Below, one piece after another: positions 1-15,000 of a DNA stretch of 64,000 nucleotides. Source of the DNA: Echinococcus granulosus (lineage: Eukaryota; Platyhelminthes; Cestoda; Cyclophyllidea; Taeniidae); contig NW_020170385.1 of NCBI RefSeq assembly GCF_000524195.1, forward strand, positions 511,504 to 575,503, read 5' to 3'. The notes beneath the pieces are model-generated. The model made no database searches, was not told the DNA's origin, and worked only from the letters and a program-made list of their open reading frames with translations. Position numbers and translations under genes: made by a program. Numbering within the stretch: the first letter of the stretch is position 1; the number at the start of each line of letters is the position of its first letter.

Positions 1-93
1 CTAACATTCGAGACTCAATACAGATCTGTGCATAGTAACTTTCATCACGTGAGATGGCACGAATAAGAATCATTATGGTAGAGAGGCGCCTAC

Positions 94-3000
94 CTTCTTA
101 AACATGAGTGAGAACTCGGGGCTAATATACCAATCACCTTCCCACTTCCAGCCAACAGGCGGAATGAAGTTCTCTTTCGGGGTTTCGAGGTGTCCAGTGC
201 AGTCCGTGAAGTTGGGGCGAGTTAGTGGTGGTCGACGCGAAGACCACTTACCTACTATTTGGGCTTCGTTCTCGTACTAAATAAAGGAATAATTAAGCGT
301 CGCTGCAGTTCCAATTCAGAATGGGAAAAATAGTGAGCGAATAATTGTGTAACACTGAGAGATGGACTGTTACTACTTTGAAACAGTAGCAGTTATTTAA
401 ACACAACTAGTGTAATCTAATTCGCCTTAGATTTGCTAAATATATGTGAGAACGTGGCGGTTGAACGCATGGTTAAAATAAGGAAAATCGCGATAGATGG
501 AAATCAACTTATGCACCTTGTAGTAGTTTTTTTGAAGTAATATTATGGATTGCAGAAGAAATTATGGGATCAATAACGGTTCTCTGCCAGTCGACATTCA
601 GATTTCCTGTGAGAGTGGCGCAATATTATCTTGGGAATCGAGTTCATTTAGCTACTCTATAACAATGACTTAAATCTGATGGACACTATTACAATTTGTA
701 TTCAGAAGTTTGAAATTAATACCAAAACTGTAGTGTGATATTTAGATATCCCCAATTTATGAACACACTTTTAGATCTTATAATTATATGTGTAAACTAT
801 CAACATGTTTGCGTTTTAATTATGCAGCCAATCCACACACATCCGTAGTGTTAAAAGTAGTGCATTTTTACAACTTAACCATCAGTGTAGGGGAATAAGT
901 TGCAAGAACGCACTGTTTCCGCCACAACGGTTAGCAGCCCATCGTCTTCTCGGCCGGCCCAGTCAGTCTGCTCCTTTTCCAAACCGAGCCACAAACTCAA
1001 ACGTACTTGGGCAGGCACCTTCCACTTATCAGACATATCATCTTTATCCAAAGATGGAGGCTGGTAAGGTAACACAAAGGTAAACGCAAAATCAGTGTAA
1101 AGTACGGAGTAAATTAGTGAGATCTTTCCTTACCTTTAGCATTATAGTCCGGACCTCACCACAATAACGACCACGATACATTTGATTTTCGGAGAAGAGC
1201 AAATCATATGCCGGTATGCGGAAGTAGGCGATTCTTTTCTCAGAAGCAATCATCCATATAACAACATCTGGCATGCTGTTTTGTGGCTAAATGATGCATA
1301 AAACAGGCCTGAGAAGATTTAATGAATAAGTAGAGGGGAAAATGTTTTGGTTCCTACCTCAACAAAGATTTTGCGCAAAGTTTCAAGGTAAACCTTTAGT
1401 TCTTTAACAACATCTTCAGCACTCGTAGCTTCTTCACGAAGTTTGACAGCCTGGGTCTTGAGTTGCTCCAGATCGTCATGACGTAATTTCATTAGCTTCT
1501 GGTCCAGGTTATTTACTGGAGTACAACCCTCCGTCCACTCGGGCAGTGGAGTTCTAAGGTAATTAAATCAAATTATAGTAAGCGCTACTTTACTATGCAC
1601 AATATGCAACCAAATAATATGATACCATATATCCATAGATAATATCTAACTTTCCAAACTGTTTCGAAAATAAAAACGCACACGAGCTCACTCTTGCGCA
1701 AACTTTTTAGTAGAAATAAGTACTTTAAAAACTTGAGTAAAAATAAAATTACTTTTGCTCTAGTGACGGGACGCGATACCGCGTGCATCCAAGATTGAGA
1801 TTATCAGGGGCTGTCATTAGGCTAATAACCTACTCATCACTAATGGGTGGCTATATAATGTGTTCATGACTTACTGGCAGTCCATTATGAACTGGTCGAG
1901 GGTTGCAATGACCGTGCTTGCCAGGTCTTCTTCTGCGAGGTCGACTTTCATGCTCACTTCGATATTTTCGAGGCCATATTCCTACAAATAAAATACAAGG
2001 TCCTAGAAATAGGCGGTATTCTTGAAATTTGTCGTTGTAAATCAAAAATCAATTGATCTAGTGTTGAATACACGTCAAGGAGACAAATGCAAAACACAGT
2101 AATGAATAAACTTCACATTTCAAAAAACCTCTATCAGAAAAGATTAAGTGTACAGCTAGACAAAATCATGAGCAAAATACTGGCTGATTATTAAGGTACC
2201 TGTGGAATTTGCGCACTGAAAGATTAACAGTCGACACCATGGTTAAATATTTTTGTGGAAGTACTCGCCAGTACAATTTTTGCAGATTAATTTCCAAATT
2301 CAATATATCTTGTGACTCACCAAGTTATCAGCGATTCGAGTTATCATGTTGACAGCATAGAGACGATAGGAGATATCCTCCCATTGGCACTCTACAGCGG
2401 TACACGGCTTGGTGTCACTCCAGGGCAAGAAGTTGTAGTAGCAGCCATCGAACACTGCGTTGGTAGGCGGAGTGGTCGATGCGCAGGGTGGTACTGTCTC
2501 ATCAAGGTTGTTACCGTAGTTGCCAATGCTGACCTCAAATTCAATTGGTGCGTCATCGATGCTGATCATATTGGCATGGAAGAAGGCGGCGTGAAGTACG
2601 TACTTTCGTCGCCGCATGTATTTCTAAAGGAAATAATGTCGCATATCTACTCACAATGCAGTAAGTTGCAGTTGTTTTTCGCGACCAAAAACAAAGTCCT
2701 TGAAGCCAAATGACTTCATTCGCACCAGGTTGAGCAGCTAACACGAAGACGCTATATAGAGGATGCTAGTAATTGTATCACCCTAGCCATTAGATGTTAG
2801 AAAAACACCTACAGTGACGTGAACTTTCATGTCCTCGGGTATTGGATTGACTCCAGATTGTTGCATTTCGTCCAGAAGCTCTGTTTGGACCTCGCAAAGC
2901 ACACGGCCTCTGTAGGCACATCCTTCTCCTTTGGCCAAATTCAAAGCGTCAAATTTATCGAGCCCATCGCTAAATTCACGCGGTGACCCGTATAGGTTGA

Positions 3001-6000
3001 TGAAGGATGGACCGAAAGTTGGTAGAAAACCTGAGTTAAGCAGAAGGGTTTATCTTTTGCAGTCATAAGGTGCAATAGGAATGCATGCATTTGTGAGACA
3101 CCCTGAATTGGCATGCCTTGGGTGCAAAATTAGTCGGCGTGAAAGCGGCTGAATGGTAGGGAGATCAAATCCCATATGAAACTGAGTGAGTTGAACGGTA
3201 TTAATACCTACTTTTAAAACATAAATCGGTACAATCCTGGGAAAATAAGCATGTGCCGATTTACCAATTTCCTAGTAATGGTTAAGGCAAGTCTCGCAAA
3301 TATGAGTCGTCATTATCTGATCACTTTTACTACAAACGGCTGATATTCAAACCTAGTTTAATTAATATAAGACAAACAGATATTTTAAAGGACAAAATAA
3401 ATGCGTTTATGCTTTTACAATGCCAAAGCCTACCAACATGATTTAGTGTAGAAAAAAGCCCACACCATTTACTCAAACACAAGCGTACTATCTTGTTAGA
3501 AGGTGTCTTTTCCGCTGCTTACCATCATCACCTGATCTAGGCGCGAGAGTAGACATCCGCAAAAAATGACACCCAATCGGATCGTCTTGACTCACTCTGT
3601 CCCTGTATATGTCACAAAAGTATTCACAAGGGGTAAAACACTTTCAATTCTTTCCACTCTCACAACAGAGTCCAAACATCATTCGTTGTAGGCAAAACCA
3701 ATGGGTTCTGTAAACCCTATCGATTTCACTCTTTAGCTAGTACGAACAAGTCGTGTCCAACGCAATCCAAAACAAATTGACTCGTAATATTCAAGCGCTC
3801 TCCTTTTGTTATTGGCGTACAGGGAAACGAATAATATGCTAGCTAGGTTATATTTCAGCTATGACCTTATAGGATCTGAGTTTTCATGAGATTCGGTGAG
3901 AAGGAATTGTGAGATATTTGGTCGCTGTGAGGAAGCAGAGATGAGCAAAAGCAAGCGTGCATACAACATTTGTTAGAAGAGTAGGGGAGAATTAGCAAGT
4001 ACTTGAGAGTAGGGCGTGTTAGCTAATCCCTACTTTCACTGTTCTGGGAAATAGAACTAACCATCATCGCCATCTCTCAAGGCAGAGATGTCGGCGATCT
4101 TGATGAATGCAGTTGCGATTGCATCGTTTTTGCTCAAACGATCCCTAAAATATTTTATTTAAAATTTAACTCTGATGATGCCTCCACATAGCAAATTGGA
4201 CCCAAGCAACAGCTTGGTACTCCAGCGTTTTACGCGGGGTTGTTGATCTGGATAATAAAGCCTACTTAATTGATAGCAGCACAAAGTGTGCATTGAGAGG
4301 CTGATCAATTTTGGTTCTGCAAAAGGTAATATTCCAAAGCGACGATTTCATTTTTAAATTGTAAAAAAGGCTTGCTAAATGTTTCATAAAATTGTACCAT
4401 AACTTAAAGATATCCGTTAATAGTGATGAAGAATTACCAAGAGAATAGGCAAGATGTATTCTTCGAGTGTCAATTTATAAGATGATTGCGCAAAATCTCT
4501 CAGAAAATCGGATTCATTAGCTCAAAAAACTGAAGTTTGATAAAAAAATCGTAGAACATACCAATCGTAGACAGTTATTGCCAGCTTGTCACACATGGAT
4601 GGAAACTAAAGGAATCATTAATAAAATCAAACTCTATTGTTTCAAACACTTTTATTTACACATTCCGGATTAAGCTTTGATGGCTAACACACACCAAAAC
4701 CAAAACAAGAAAATTGATCAGTGTTCACGGTATGTTAAATTTGGCTGCCTTGTCAAATGTGAATCCCTAAGATTATGCACACAGAAAAAGTAATAGAATG
4801 CATGGTTTACCTGGACACCAAGTTTCAGTTCTTCGTACCATTCTGGGTGATCAGTACCTTCTTTTGTTGATGATTTCACCTAAAAAACCAAAATCTTCAC
4901 TCACTATATGCTTTCTGTTTCTTTAACATAAATTAGGCACTCTAATACAAGTCGCTCATATAAAGCCATTTAAACTAAGTTGTTACTGAATTCGCCACAC
5001 AATTGAGCGAATGCTTCATGATATTTGAAGGAAAAGATCCACTTCTCGAAAAGCAATTCAGCCAACCAGGACGTAGCAGTGTTTAAGTAACCCATGCCTG
5101 GCTGTAGTACTCTAGTCTGTTAGATCAACAGTTTATAAGTCATAAAAGCCAAATGCTTGGAAGACCAACAAAATCTTCAAAGAAGTTCAAATTTAAGGCT
5201 CCTAGGAGAATGGCATAATGTGGGACATGTCAATCAAGACAACTACGTGACCACATGCAATTCTTTGCAATGAAATGATGGTAAAACAGCCTGCAAATTT
5301 GATGGCAGCCCATAACAACAATGAAGTTATTAACATCACTAGAGAAGCCAAAATAGCTCCTTTTCTTTTCCCAATAGTCCGAATCAAATAGCCTAAATGA
5401 GTCGAAAGTACCGGATTTAAACAAACAGGGCAAAACGACTATACCGTTATTACCCACAGGAGGTGCGCACTAATCAGGAATTCCAATTCGAAAGTGAGCA
5501 CATTCATGTTCAAAAAAGGGGGTTACCTCATTAACTTCCATGTAATTCAATCAATATCATTGCATAACCTGGTGTTCGAAGTCACTCAAGTCCCAAAGGC
5601 ATACTTGATCTCACATCCACGTCGCTCAAACGAACTACCAATTCGTCACTCAGAATTGCAGTGATGTAAGCAGCTCAACATAACGCTGATTATAAAATTA
5701 CGCATATGTTAAAGAAAGTAAAGTGTTTGCGAATTGTAAACCCTAGTCTGAACTCCTAATTCAAGTGAGAAACCGTAGCTTATGCGACTTCAAAACAATG
5801 CCATATCAAGCTCCTGCGTCCCATAACACTGTTTTAATTTAGTCAGTCACATTTAAGTGATTCCCAGTCGGAAGAATGTCATTATTGAATAACTAGACAT
5901 GCATCTGAAGAAGATGAAGTGACTCGTATACAAACAAACGTTTGAGTGAAATAGATTTCTCGGGTTTATGAGCCAAGTTTTGACGAAAATTAGGAAGTCT

Positions 6001-9000
6001 GGAATCACTCTTTATCGTATGATTGCAAGAAAAAATAAAACGATTTTAGCCATGTTTATAAGCTGCAGCTGGTTGGTTTGCAAGGTTCCAGTGCATAACT
6101 GATACGGGATGGATTGAGCTATCGATGTGGGCAATCAGTACCAAATTATGAACAGTACGAATAGATACGCCACAGAGTTTTTACATTGATGCCTTAGCTT
6201 TGATGGTAGAAATAGTTAGAATCTTGTAAGACTTGCCTGCTTTCCGGCAAACTTCACCAAGGCGAAGGGGTCAACAAAGTCTTTATCATCCTTTCCACCT
6301 TTGAAGAGTTTCTTTACACCCGAGAACGCATTGCTGTCCACTAAAAGTGAATTTTCTGCAGTGAAACTTCAGACTTCCCATTCGCATAGGAAAAGCTAGG
6401 ATAATTCAAATTTTCGTTATTTCTTAGGTAATCAAGCACACAGATGTCCCTGGACAGCTCACGTAACCCATCAACACACAGATAAAACGGAAAAGTAGAA
6501 AATGTCCATAGGTGGAATTTTTTGAGAAGGCATAAAATAATGTACCACTTGAGGAGATTACGAAACAGAGCACTAGTGATTACTGTGAGTGTTTTTACGC
6601 TTTATAAAACTAGCACTAAAAACTCACAGAAGTTGATCAAAATATAATTATTTTTTTCACGTGTTTCCATAAAATTGCTTTCTTGAAACACCATACGAAG
6701 CACGAGTTAATACAAATTGTCATTATAAGCTCCCATTTTTGCCGTCGAGATCGTACTTGAAGAATTATGCTAGAATTCAAGTCAGCTGCCATTATATACA
6801 CAGTCAAAAATACTTGATAAAGCATGTGGATTCACTTGCCAGCAGTCATTCGTGATATACCTAAGTGATCATCAAATAACCCGCACGGAGAGATAAACGA
6901 TACTTACTTCTTGGATAATCCTCTCCGGTATATAACAAGAACTTCATTAATGCTGGCCGGAGTTGCAAACCAGCAGGTCGTAGAATATTTCTGAAGCGTA
7001 CGACATAGTGCTCAAATATGGGACAGAGATACATCAGGCGTCGTACATTTTCTCCACTTTACATTTATATCCATGTTCTGCTTTTGGGAGCTTCCCAGGA
7101 TAAACTTGTTTTTGTACATGAAATATTTCAACTTTAAAGGGTTTGGAAAAGATTGGAGCGCAATATAAAAGATTTGTGGTTGAAATTCATAAGAGCAGTG
7201 TTTATTTAACTAAATAACCAAGTTGGGGCCAGAAAAACTGTCAGTTTACCTTCAACTATCTTCTTGTGATTGCCAAACGAAGATTAACTTTAAGCATAGG
7301 AACAAAAACTGAATGTATCATTTTAAAAACTTACGCCTCGATATCTTCATCGTCCGAATCTTCTTTTGCCTTGAGATCCTAAAATTTGGTGACTCTTATA
7401 AAGGCAGTTAAACTAGATTATACTAACTAGACAGATTTAAAAATATCTTTTGAATGAATAAAACACCACAAACATCTACTACTATGCTAGCAACAAGATA
7501 ATGCAAACGTTGAATTTACCTGGGAAAATTGGGTGGTTTAATTATTAACGCATCCAAAGAAATGTTGATAATAAAAGAAGCGTTTCAAATAGTGGCGCAT
7601 ACTTCCCCATTCAGAAAAATGATTGTGTTGGATTGACAATCCTTATTTTACAGGTTTAATCAAAACTACTACGCGTGAAGATGTTGAGTTCTTTAAATTT
7701 CAAAGTATCGATACAAAATTTATCCAATTTACTTCAGTATAAATGCAAAACCAGATTCTCTGCAATACTTTTCCTGAATAATGCTGAAGCCTCAGAGCAT
7801 GGTATGAGAGATTGAAATGTGCAATTCAGTAAATGTTGGATTGAAATTAGAATAGGTTTTTTACCGGCGCTTCATCACCGGGGCCCAAGATGACCAAGGC
7901 AACCTTCAGATAGCCCTTTGAGCCGGCCTGAGGGTCCTCGGGTTCACCAAGAAGAAGCCATTTGTGCATAATGGCATGATTGGGACTTTCGTAAACGGCT
8001 GCAATGCTCAACTCGAAGCTGCCAATAAAAGCATCGGACCGGAGCTTCCGCGAATTGTGCACTCCGAAAACAATACTGTGTTGAAACAACTCAGCAGGCG
8101 ATTTGTGGAAGTTAAAGAAAAAGGTCTTTCCCCAGAAGGGTGTGTTAGTAGAATGCCTGACCGCTGTTATTTGTGTCTGATTCCAGCATAGCACTTTGCA
8201 GAGTGGTGAAATATTTCCTCCGGGTAATTGACGCGCTCCATGAATGCGGATGCGAATCTGAAATGGCAATTTAACAGATTGTTTTTTCTTAGACATGCGG
8301 TCCCATTTCTACTTTGAATTTTTCCAATTCTGCTGCGTTGATTTTACCGAGTTTTCCAGCGAATTCCCGGTTAACCTACTGCTGGTTACCCTGTTTGGTG
8401 ATTATCTGGATTATTTTTCTTATTATCCAGCAGTTTTATCGTTGGTTCAGCTGCAAAGGTATTTAAACTTCTGTGAAAAATTATCACTATTATGGCTAAT
8501 CCAATAAACGTTATTTTTTGTTACGCCTAAATGTATATACATCTGAATCAGTGATTAAGGTTTAATTATTAAATAGTAAGATATTTGCTCACATCATCCA
8601 CCAAGTGAGCACTTTCACCTTTTCCTAAGCTCAATGCTTTTATCACAGACTGTTTTCTTTGCCACTGAGGTCACAATATTTCCACGATGTATAGTCTCTA
8701 CAAAATATAGTTGAAAAAGTCGAATATCCGTTTTCTTTATTCTCCGCCTAACTGCAAGCATCCATCAACACCGATAATCGGAAGTTTGGCGTAATTTAAA
8801 ATTCCCAAAAGGCAAAGTTTGTCAGTCCACCCGCGTAAAAAATTACTAACTTACACAACTGTATACCTAATATTTATCAAACATGCCAATATGTGGTATT
8901 TTGGTACACGTATTGAAGGTTAAAATACTTTAGAGCATTTAATCCCATCCGCTCGAGGTCATCGCGTGAACTAGTAGGTTAGGCTGTCACATGACGCATT

Positions 9001-12000
9001 ACTTCATTATCCCTGTACTCATAGTACGACTTGAAAGGAGACGTATAAAAGCACTCTGGGGCTTGAGGTGGGCATTGTGCATTAGCCACACTAAGCTCCA
9101 TGTTTCATTAATTTTGCAAATGTAGTGAACTTTGCATCAGGCTGAAGGCAGTAGGCGAGGTCTTTTTTACTTGCACATTTGTGTTCCTTCGCGAGGGCGC
9201 AAATGATACATTATTGTTATATTTATATATATCGTTAGGTTGATTTAGGTCACGAAGCGTTGAAAACAGCACCTCGCATAAATTGTGGCAGGTTTTTGGT
9301 TACGTATTCTACTAAAAGACGAGCCGATGGCTAGGGGACCGAGGGTAATACTATGCACAAGGCGGCAGAATTTATTAAAAGGCCCGAATTAATGAGATAA
9401 AATAATAGTAACTACAAATGGATTCGGTTCAAGTATGGTATCAGCAATGGAAAAGAAATTAAACACACTGATATTGCATTTACTGTGCTAATTTATTTTC
9501 CTTAGAAGAGATGACGGACTTGTTAATTTCGAACTTAAAGTAGAAAAGCAACTTAGCTGACTGTTAAATCTGACCAGAAGCCTGTAGCAAATGTGTTGAA
9601 AAAATCTCGTCTATTGTTACACCGAACACACGGTTTAGAAGCAGCTGAATGCGGTCACTAGAAAATTTACAAAGTATATGGAAAATCGAATAAGCAAATA
9701 AGCAATTGATCTTATGAAAATTTGGACGTCTCGTAAGTCTAGCTTCGTAAGAAATAATGTTTCCTAAAATAGTTTATCTTGGATTCAATTCAGGTTTGCA
9801 CATTTATTGTCGTGTTTCCTATGGCATTTTTGACGTTGCACTTAGTCTGTGTAAAAAATTTGGAAGTTAACTCAGAACTGTTTGTGTTTAAAACACAATA
9901 ATTCCTAAAGGACCAAAATTCAAACCCTCGATGACACGTATTTTGAAAATAAATTTACAGGAAATTTAGGAACAGTATTTCAAGTTTTAGCGAAACCAAG
10001 AAGGCTTCTCGTAGCTAATTGAAGCGCCTTTTTCATTTAAATTCGGCATGCCTTGAAGGTGAATTCAATGAACAATAACTGTGTGAAAAACTTTATTATG
10101 TGGGACAAATGTGCCAAATGGAAAATCTCATGCTAGTTTAATCAGATATAGTTCAAGTCAGAATCAAAAATTTTCTTTGCAAGCAGAGGTGTTAAGTTCT
10201 CTTTTTGATTGATTTCTACATGCACTGAACTAGTATCATTTGCTGCTGTATGACATCCGTGTTCCGCACCTATGTGCATCCGCACAGTTTTTGCAGAAAG
10301 CGATGCATGGCTCAGAACAAACAACGCTTGAGCAGTAGTGTATCCAGATAAATACTTATTTCATTTGCGGTTTCAATCATTGCTGTGTTTCCGCACGTGT
10401 TTTTTGTAACAGTCTGGATACCAAACAGAACTGCTAACACGGCTGCCTGTTAACTGCCACTTCTAATTGCAACAATAATAATTTCACTCTGCGATCAGTA
10501 AACAACGTATTTTTACATAATTTGTATAAGATGAAGCCTTTCCTTTTGCCCTTGTGTGCATCCAGTTGGGAAGTACAAAAGGTGGTGTTTAAAAACTATT
10601 TAGTGTTACCATAAATATCGGATGAATTAAGTGGCATTAAAATCAGCGAGTGATACAGCACAGTGGATATGAATGCGGTAGTTATATTACTTTGACTGGG
10701 GGGTCCAAATTTGATCAGATATATTGTCCAGCTTTGATACAGATTTTTTCAGTGGCTATTGGATTTCATTTTGTGCAAACAAATAAATTCCTTTCAAGGA
10801 GGGAAGGTGCATAATGTACGCAAAAACCTCACAGATCAAGAACATATGGAATACTTGGCACGATGACGGGAACTACGTGAAACACATCCAACGCTCCTAT
10901 TGGCATAACTGCGCGATATTGAGTTGAAGTGATTTGATTGAGTAGGTCCCGCTGCCAGAGTAATAGGAAGGTTGCTTAAGTGGCTCACTCGAAAAACACA
11001 GCAAATGCACTCTCACGCACGAGCATGCATTCAAATAATGCATTCGATAAGGGATCAAGAGCCAATGCAAATTGGCACCACAGCACATACAGGCAGACGT
11101 GCTTACACACACGTCGATACAGACTCACAAGCACTCAAATATACAAGGAGATACACACGCACTTACAGACCAACACACTGGTTCAGTAAATCATAGCCCG
11201 CTTTGCACACAAACGTACTCTGGCATTGTGGTGCTGAGGCACTGAAAACAAATGCCTAGAAGCTCACAGGAAGCAACTGGAAGAGTGATCAAGGGAATCA
11301 CTTTACAGGGAGCTCACATCACGTACACTCTATCGTTATTGAAGGTGCGTCCAATTCTAAGCAGCTTGCGGCTGCTATCCAGTCTTGCTTTGTTGGGTAA
11401 AGTGTTGTTACTTGCGCTTTTGGACTCAGGTAATAACTAGGCCTGATTATAAAGTCGAGCTACTTAGAAACACGATAACGTTACTGAAATGGGCTATATA
11501 AATGGATCTTCCAACGTGTTTACAAGTGTGTAAAGGGGCGTATGGTCTGCACACTAGCGACTAATTGAGTTACAACGGCGTTGAGTACCCACTCAAGGGG
11601 GCAGCAGCCTCGTGCCAACCAGAATGGCTGACAGGCCACATTAGACAACGAGTGGCATGAGTGATGCAGCCGAAGGGCGTGCATGACTAAGCGTGTGAGC
11701 ACCCCATTACGGCACAGTCGCACCACCACGACAAGACCAAATACGATTTTTGTAGGAATATGATCTTCGGTTTTTGTAAATGTTTTATGTGAATCGCCGA
11801 GGCATTTTAGCTTTTATCAATAGGGGTGGGGAAAATATCCCATTATCGGATGGTTTTGGATAAAAAAAATTTGGAACCACAAATTTGGCTTTGATCTCGC
11901 AGGTAAAAGGACCTGTACTTAAAATAATGTCGCATTAGTAACCCCTGAAAACTTAGTGGAAACTTTTTATGTCGGATTGAATATACTTATTAACAAACAA

Positions 12001-15000
12001 GTTATGTACCTTCAGCATTACACAAGATAAAAAGATTGAAATCAGCCGATTGGTTTTAAGGTAATTTTAAAATCATAATAAGCCTCTTAAGTGTTGAAAA
12101 CATGATGTGCCAAAAATCCAAGGAGGTGTCGAAGCACACTATTAAGTTTCCTGTCGGAAACAACGCTTAAAATACTCAAATCGTAAAAGTATCGAAAGAT
12201 TTTGCATTCTGCACGACCTAAGTAACCTCAACTTCCATAAGGGAACCAAGGCAAAAATCCGAGTTTTCATAAACATCAACCCAGTCAATTTGACTCGTAT
12301 CACATTCAGCCCTACCAAGCAATAGCATACGTTGGCATTATTAGATTTAAAAGTATAATTCAGACAAATAAAGAGGCCAAATTCTAAAATAAAATAGCCT
12401 CACTGTACCATTTCACGGAACTTTATAATTCAGTCTGGAGTTTGCGCAGCGGTTGAATGCTGAACGGCACTTACGTATTTGCGAGTTGGTAGCCCAGGTA
12501 CTTATTTGTCTCTCAAGGAAAATCCCTGCCCAATTCGTTATGAGAGGTTCAATATCGAAAAATTATCAAACGTATTAACAAGCGAAAAGTACAATTCCTT
12601 AAGATTCGACTAACTTCCTAGTTAGAGAAAGAATGACATACCTGGAAGTCCTGAACTTTCGTGGAATAGGATTTGTCGATAGCAGGAAGGAGGTCAGAGA
12701 CGTCACCCTTCTTTTCTCCTACGGTACCACCTTGAACCGCAGAGCCCTCGCCACTACCGACACCGTCACCGCCACCACCACCGATGCTCTCACCGGCAGC
12801 TGATAAAATGAGGCAGTGGATCAGCATAATTCATGTGTATTCAGATACAGATGCACGAAATACTAGAGGCGAAATACTTTCAAAGGCGGGTTTCAATAAT
12901 GAGCAATTTGTAATACTTATCCACGATAGACTTCCATCGGAAGTAAAATGCTAAGGTTTTCGGTAAAAGCACATCAAAAGTATTATCCATTACTTAATGC
13001 ATCCGTAACAGACGAGAGCTCACCAATGTGGTAATTTCGTTATAATTAGTCAACTGAATTCGTCTATTTTATGCTAATGTAAAAGCACACTCCAGTTCAT
13101 ATAGTAAGACCAGTAATCTATGTATTATAAAAAGGGAGGACTCGCTTAACCAAGGTCAATCATATATCTTTAACTTAACTCTCATGATCAATGGAATTAT
13201 GAGCATGAATTAATGATTGTTTCGGTCTCACTTCATTGGCAAAAGCGTCCCCACAGCAACGCCTTGCAAAACTTCGCATCATTGCCCTAATCTTAACTGT
13301 TACAATTTAACGGGTCAAGATGAACTCCGTTTTGTTATTAATAACCAGATAGCTACTTTGGTTCTTGTTAAAGGCGACAGAGTTTTCAACAGAACAGCAA
13401 AAATGGTATGCAAGAAATAAGCACATCCATAAATGAATACAAGCCTTTCTCGTGTACACGTGCGATCAAAGACCATGGAGGAAATCATGCGTCAGTAAAT
13501 CAGAAATATGAAACAGTAATCTGGTAATTGACATCCATCTAAAAGCAAAAGCAGAGCCTTCTTCTGAATTATTTCAAGCATGTGCAGTGCAACTGAGAAC
13601 TGTGAAAACACTTGGCCTTTGGCGACTTGCCGAATGTCATAGATACACTTGCGACATAGATTGCAACTCTTGGGAGGGTAGATATAAAATCTGCGTTGTG
13701 GCACGCTAGACTAAAAACTCGTTATTTAACTATTGTTCTTATATGAAAATAAAAGTGTCAGAACTTCAGCAACTCATCGCAAATGTTAAAAAACGTAACA
13801 CAAATATCTGACTCATGCTAAAGTGTACAGTGGAGTAAATGAATTCTGAAATTCGTGGGGTAATGCAGAGGCAATCCAGGAAAAGAACGGTTCGAAGCGA
13901 AAAAAGACTGGAGCCATATACAGGCAAGTACATGCGCAATATCCAGATCTTAGCCAGATGTTAGTGAGAATCCATCTAATAAGCCATTTTAACGATATGT
14001 GAAGGAGCACGTTGTCCATGATCTTACACCGAAGATTCCAGAAGGGTAGATTATGGTACGCGAAAAGAGTTGACTTCGCAACGCAAAAGTGTTATTGGTG
14101 CCGCATTTTTTAAAATGAGATTTCTAACCCAACTTTTAGATCACAGACATTACGACCTACATTAAGTTTTAACAGGTTAGAAAACATCGACCTAAAAATA
14201 ACTCGTCTTAGATATGATGGCTTCTCCAATTCGTATAAAGTTAAAAATGAGATTTATTTTCCGAACAAGTAATTTGCTGATGTTTCAAAGTTATTATAAA
14301 ACCAGTATCAACGGAGTGACAAGATACTTAAAACACTAGGGCACTCCAATGTTCCCCTTTTAACTGCTGTGGATAGAATGAAGAGGACGTAGAATGGGCG
14401 TGGAATCATTCAACTTTTATTAACAAATGGTCGGTAGAATCATGTGCCAAGACACAGAAGTCCGAGTTAAATGACTCCCATTTGCAATGAAATGTGTGCG
14501 CATGTCGTACGTGAGTAGAAGGCTATTGTGGTTGGGTTTTCCACAGTCCAAAGTCGAGCATAGTTCTATTTCAAACAGCTTGAGTGTACACCCACTGGCA
14601 GAACGTTTTGTCACACCCTATTTTTTTTTCATAACCCCAGTGAATAAGGAATTAGAAATTCATGTTCATGTATTTTTAAGTTTTGGTAACTTTTGGAAGT
14701 TTTATGAATATGCTTAAACAAAATCATCCTTTTTTCTTCAAAATTGGGGTTTTTCTCAATTTCTTAGGCGGGTTGATTCTTACTAAGATTTAAATTGCTT
14801 TGTGGCATAAAAACCAGCAAGATCTGTTTCCATGTATAGTATCAAAAATTCCCGCCAACATAACCGTGGCTCCTGCTTAAGACACCATTCATCATCCGTG
14901 TGAGACTTCGATAAGGTAAGAGCGTTCGAAAATCACGGCTAAAAGTTAAACGAGGCAGTATAGAGGGAAAGTGTTGCTTATGCAGCCACCAAGGTGACGC

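Noticed and set aside
2312..2713. 133-codon plus-strand frame
   Set aside because: It is the antisense shadow of the conserved ferlin exon 2623-2321.
2553..2744. Extra ferlin exon on the minus strand
   Set aside because: The exons at 3030-2813 and 2623-2321 join directly in phase 0 with family alignment, so this frame is intronic.
11090..11180. A CA microsatellite
   Set aside because: The tract is CA-rich but too irregular to be called a simple tandem repeat.
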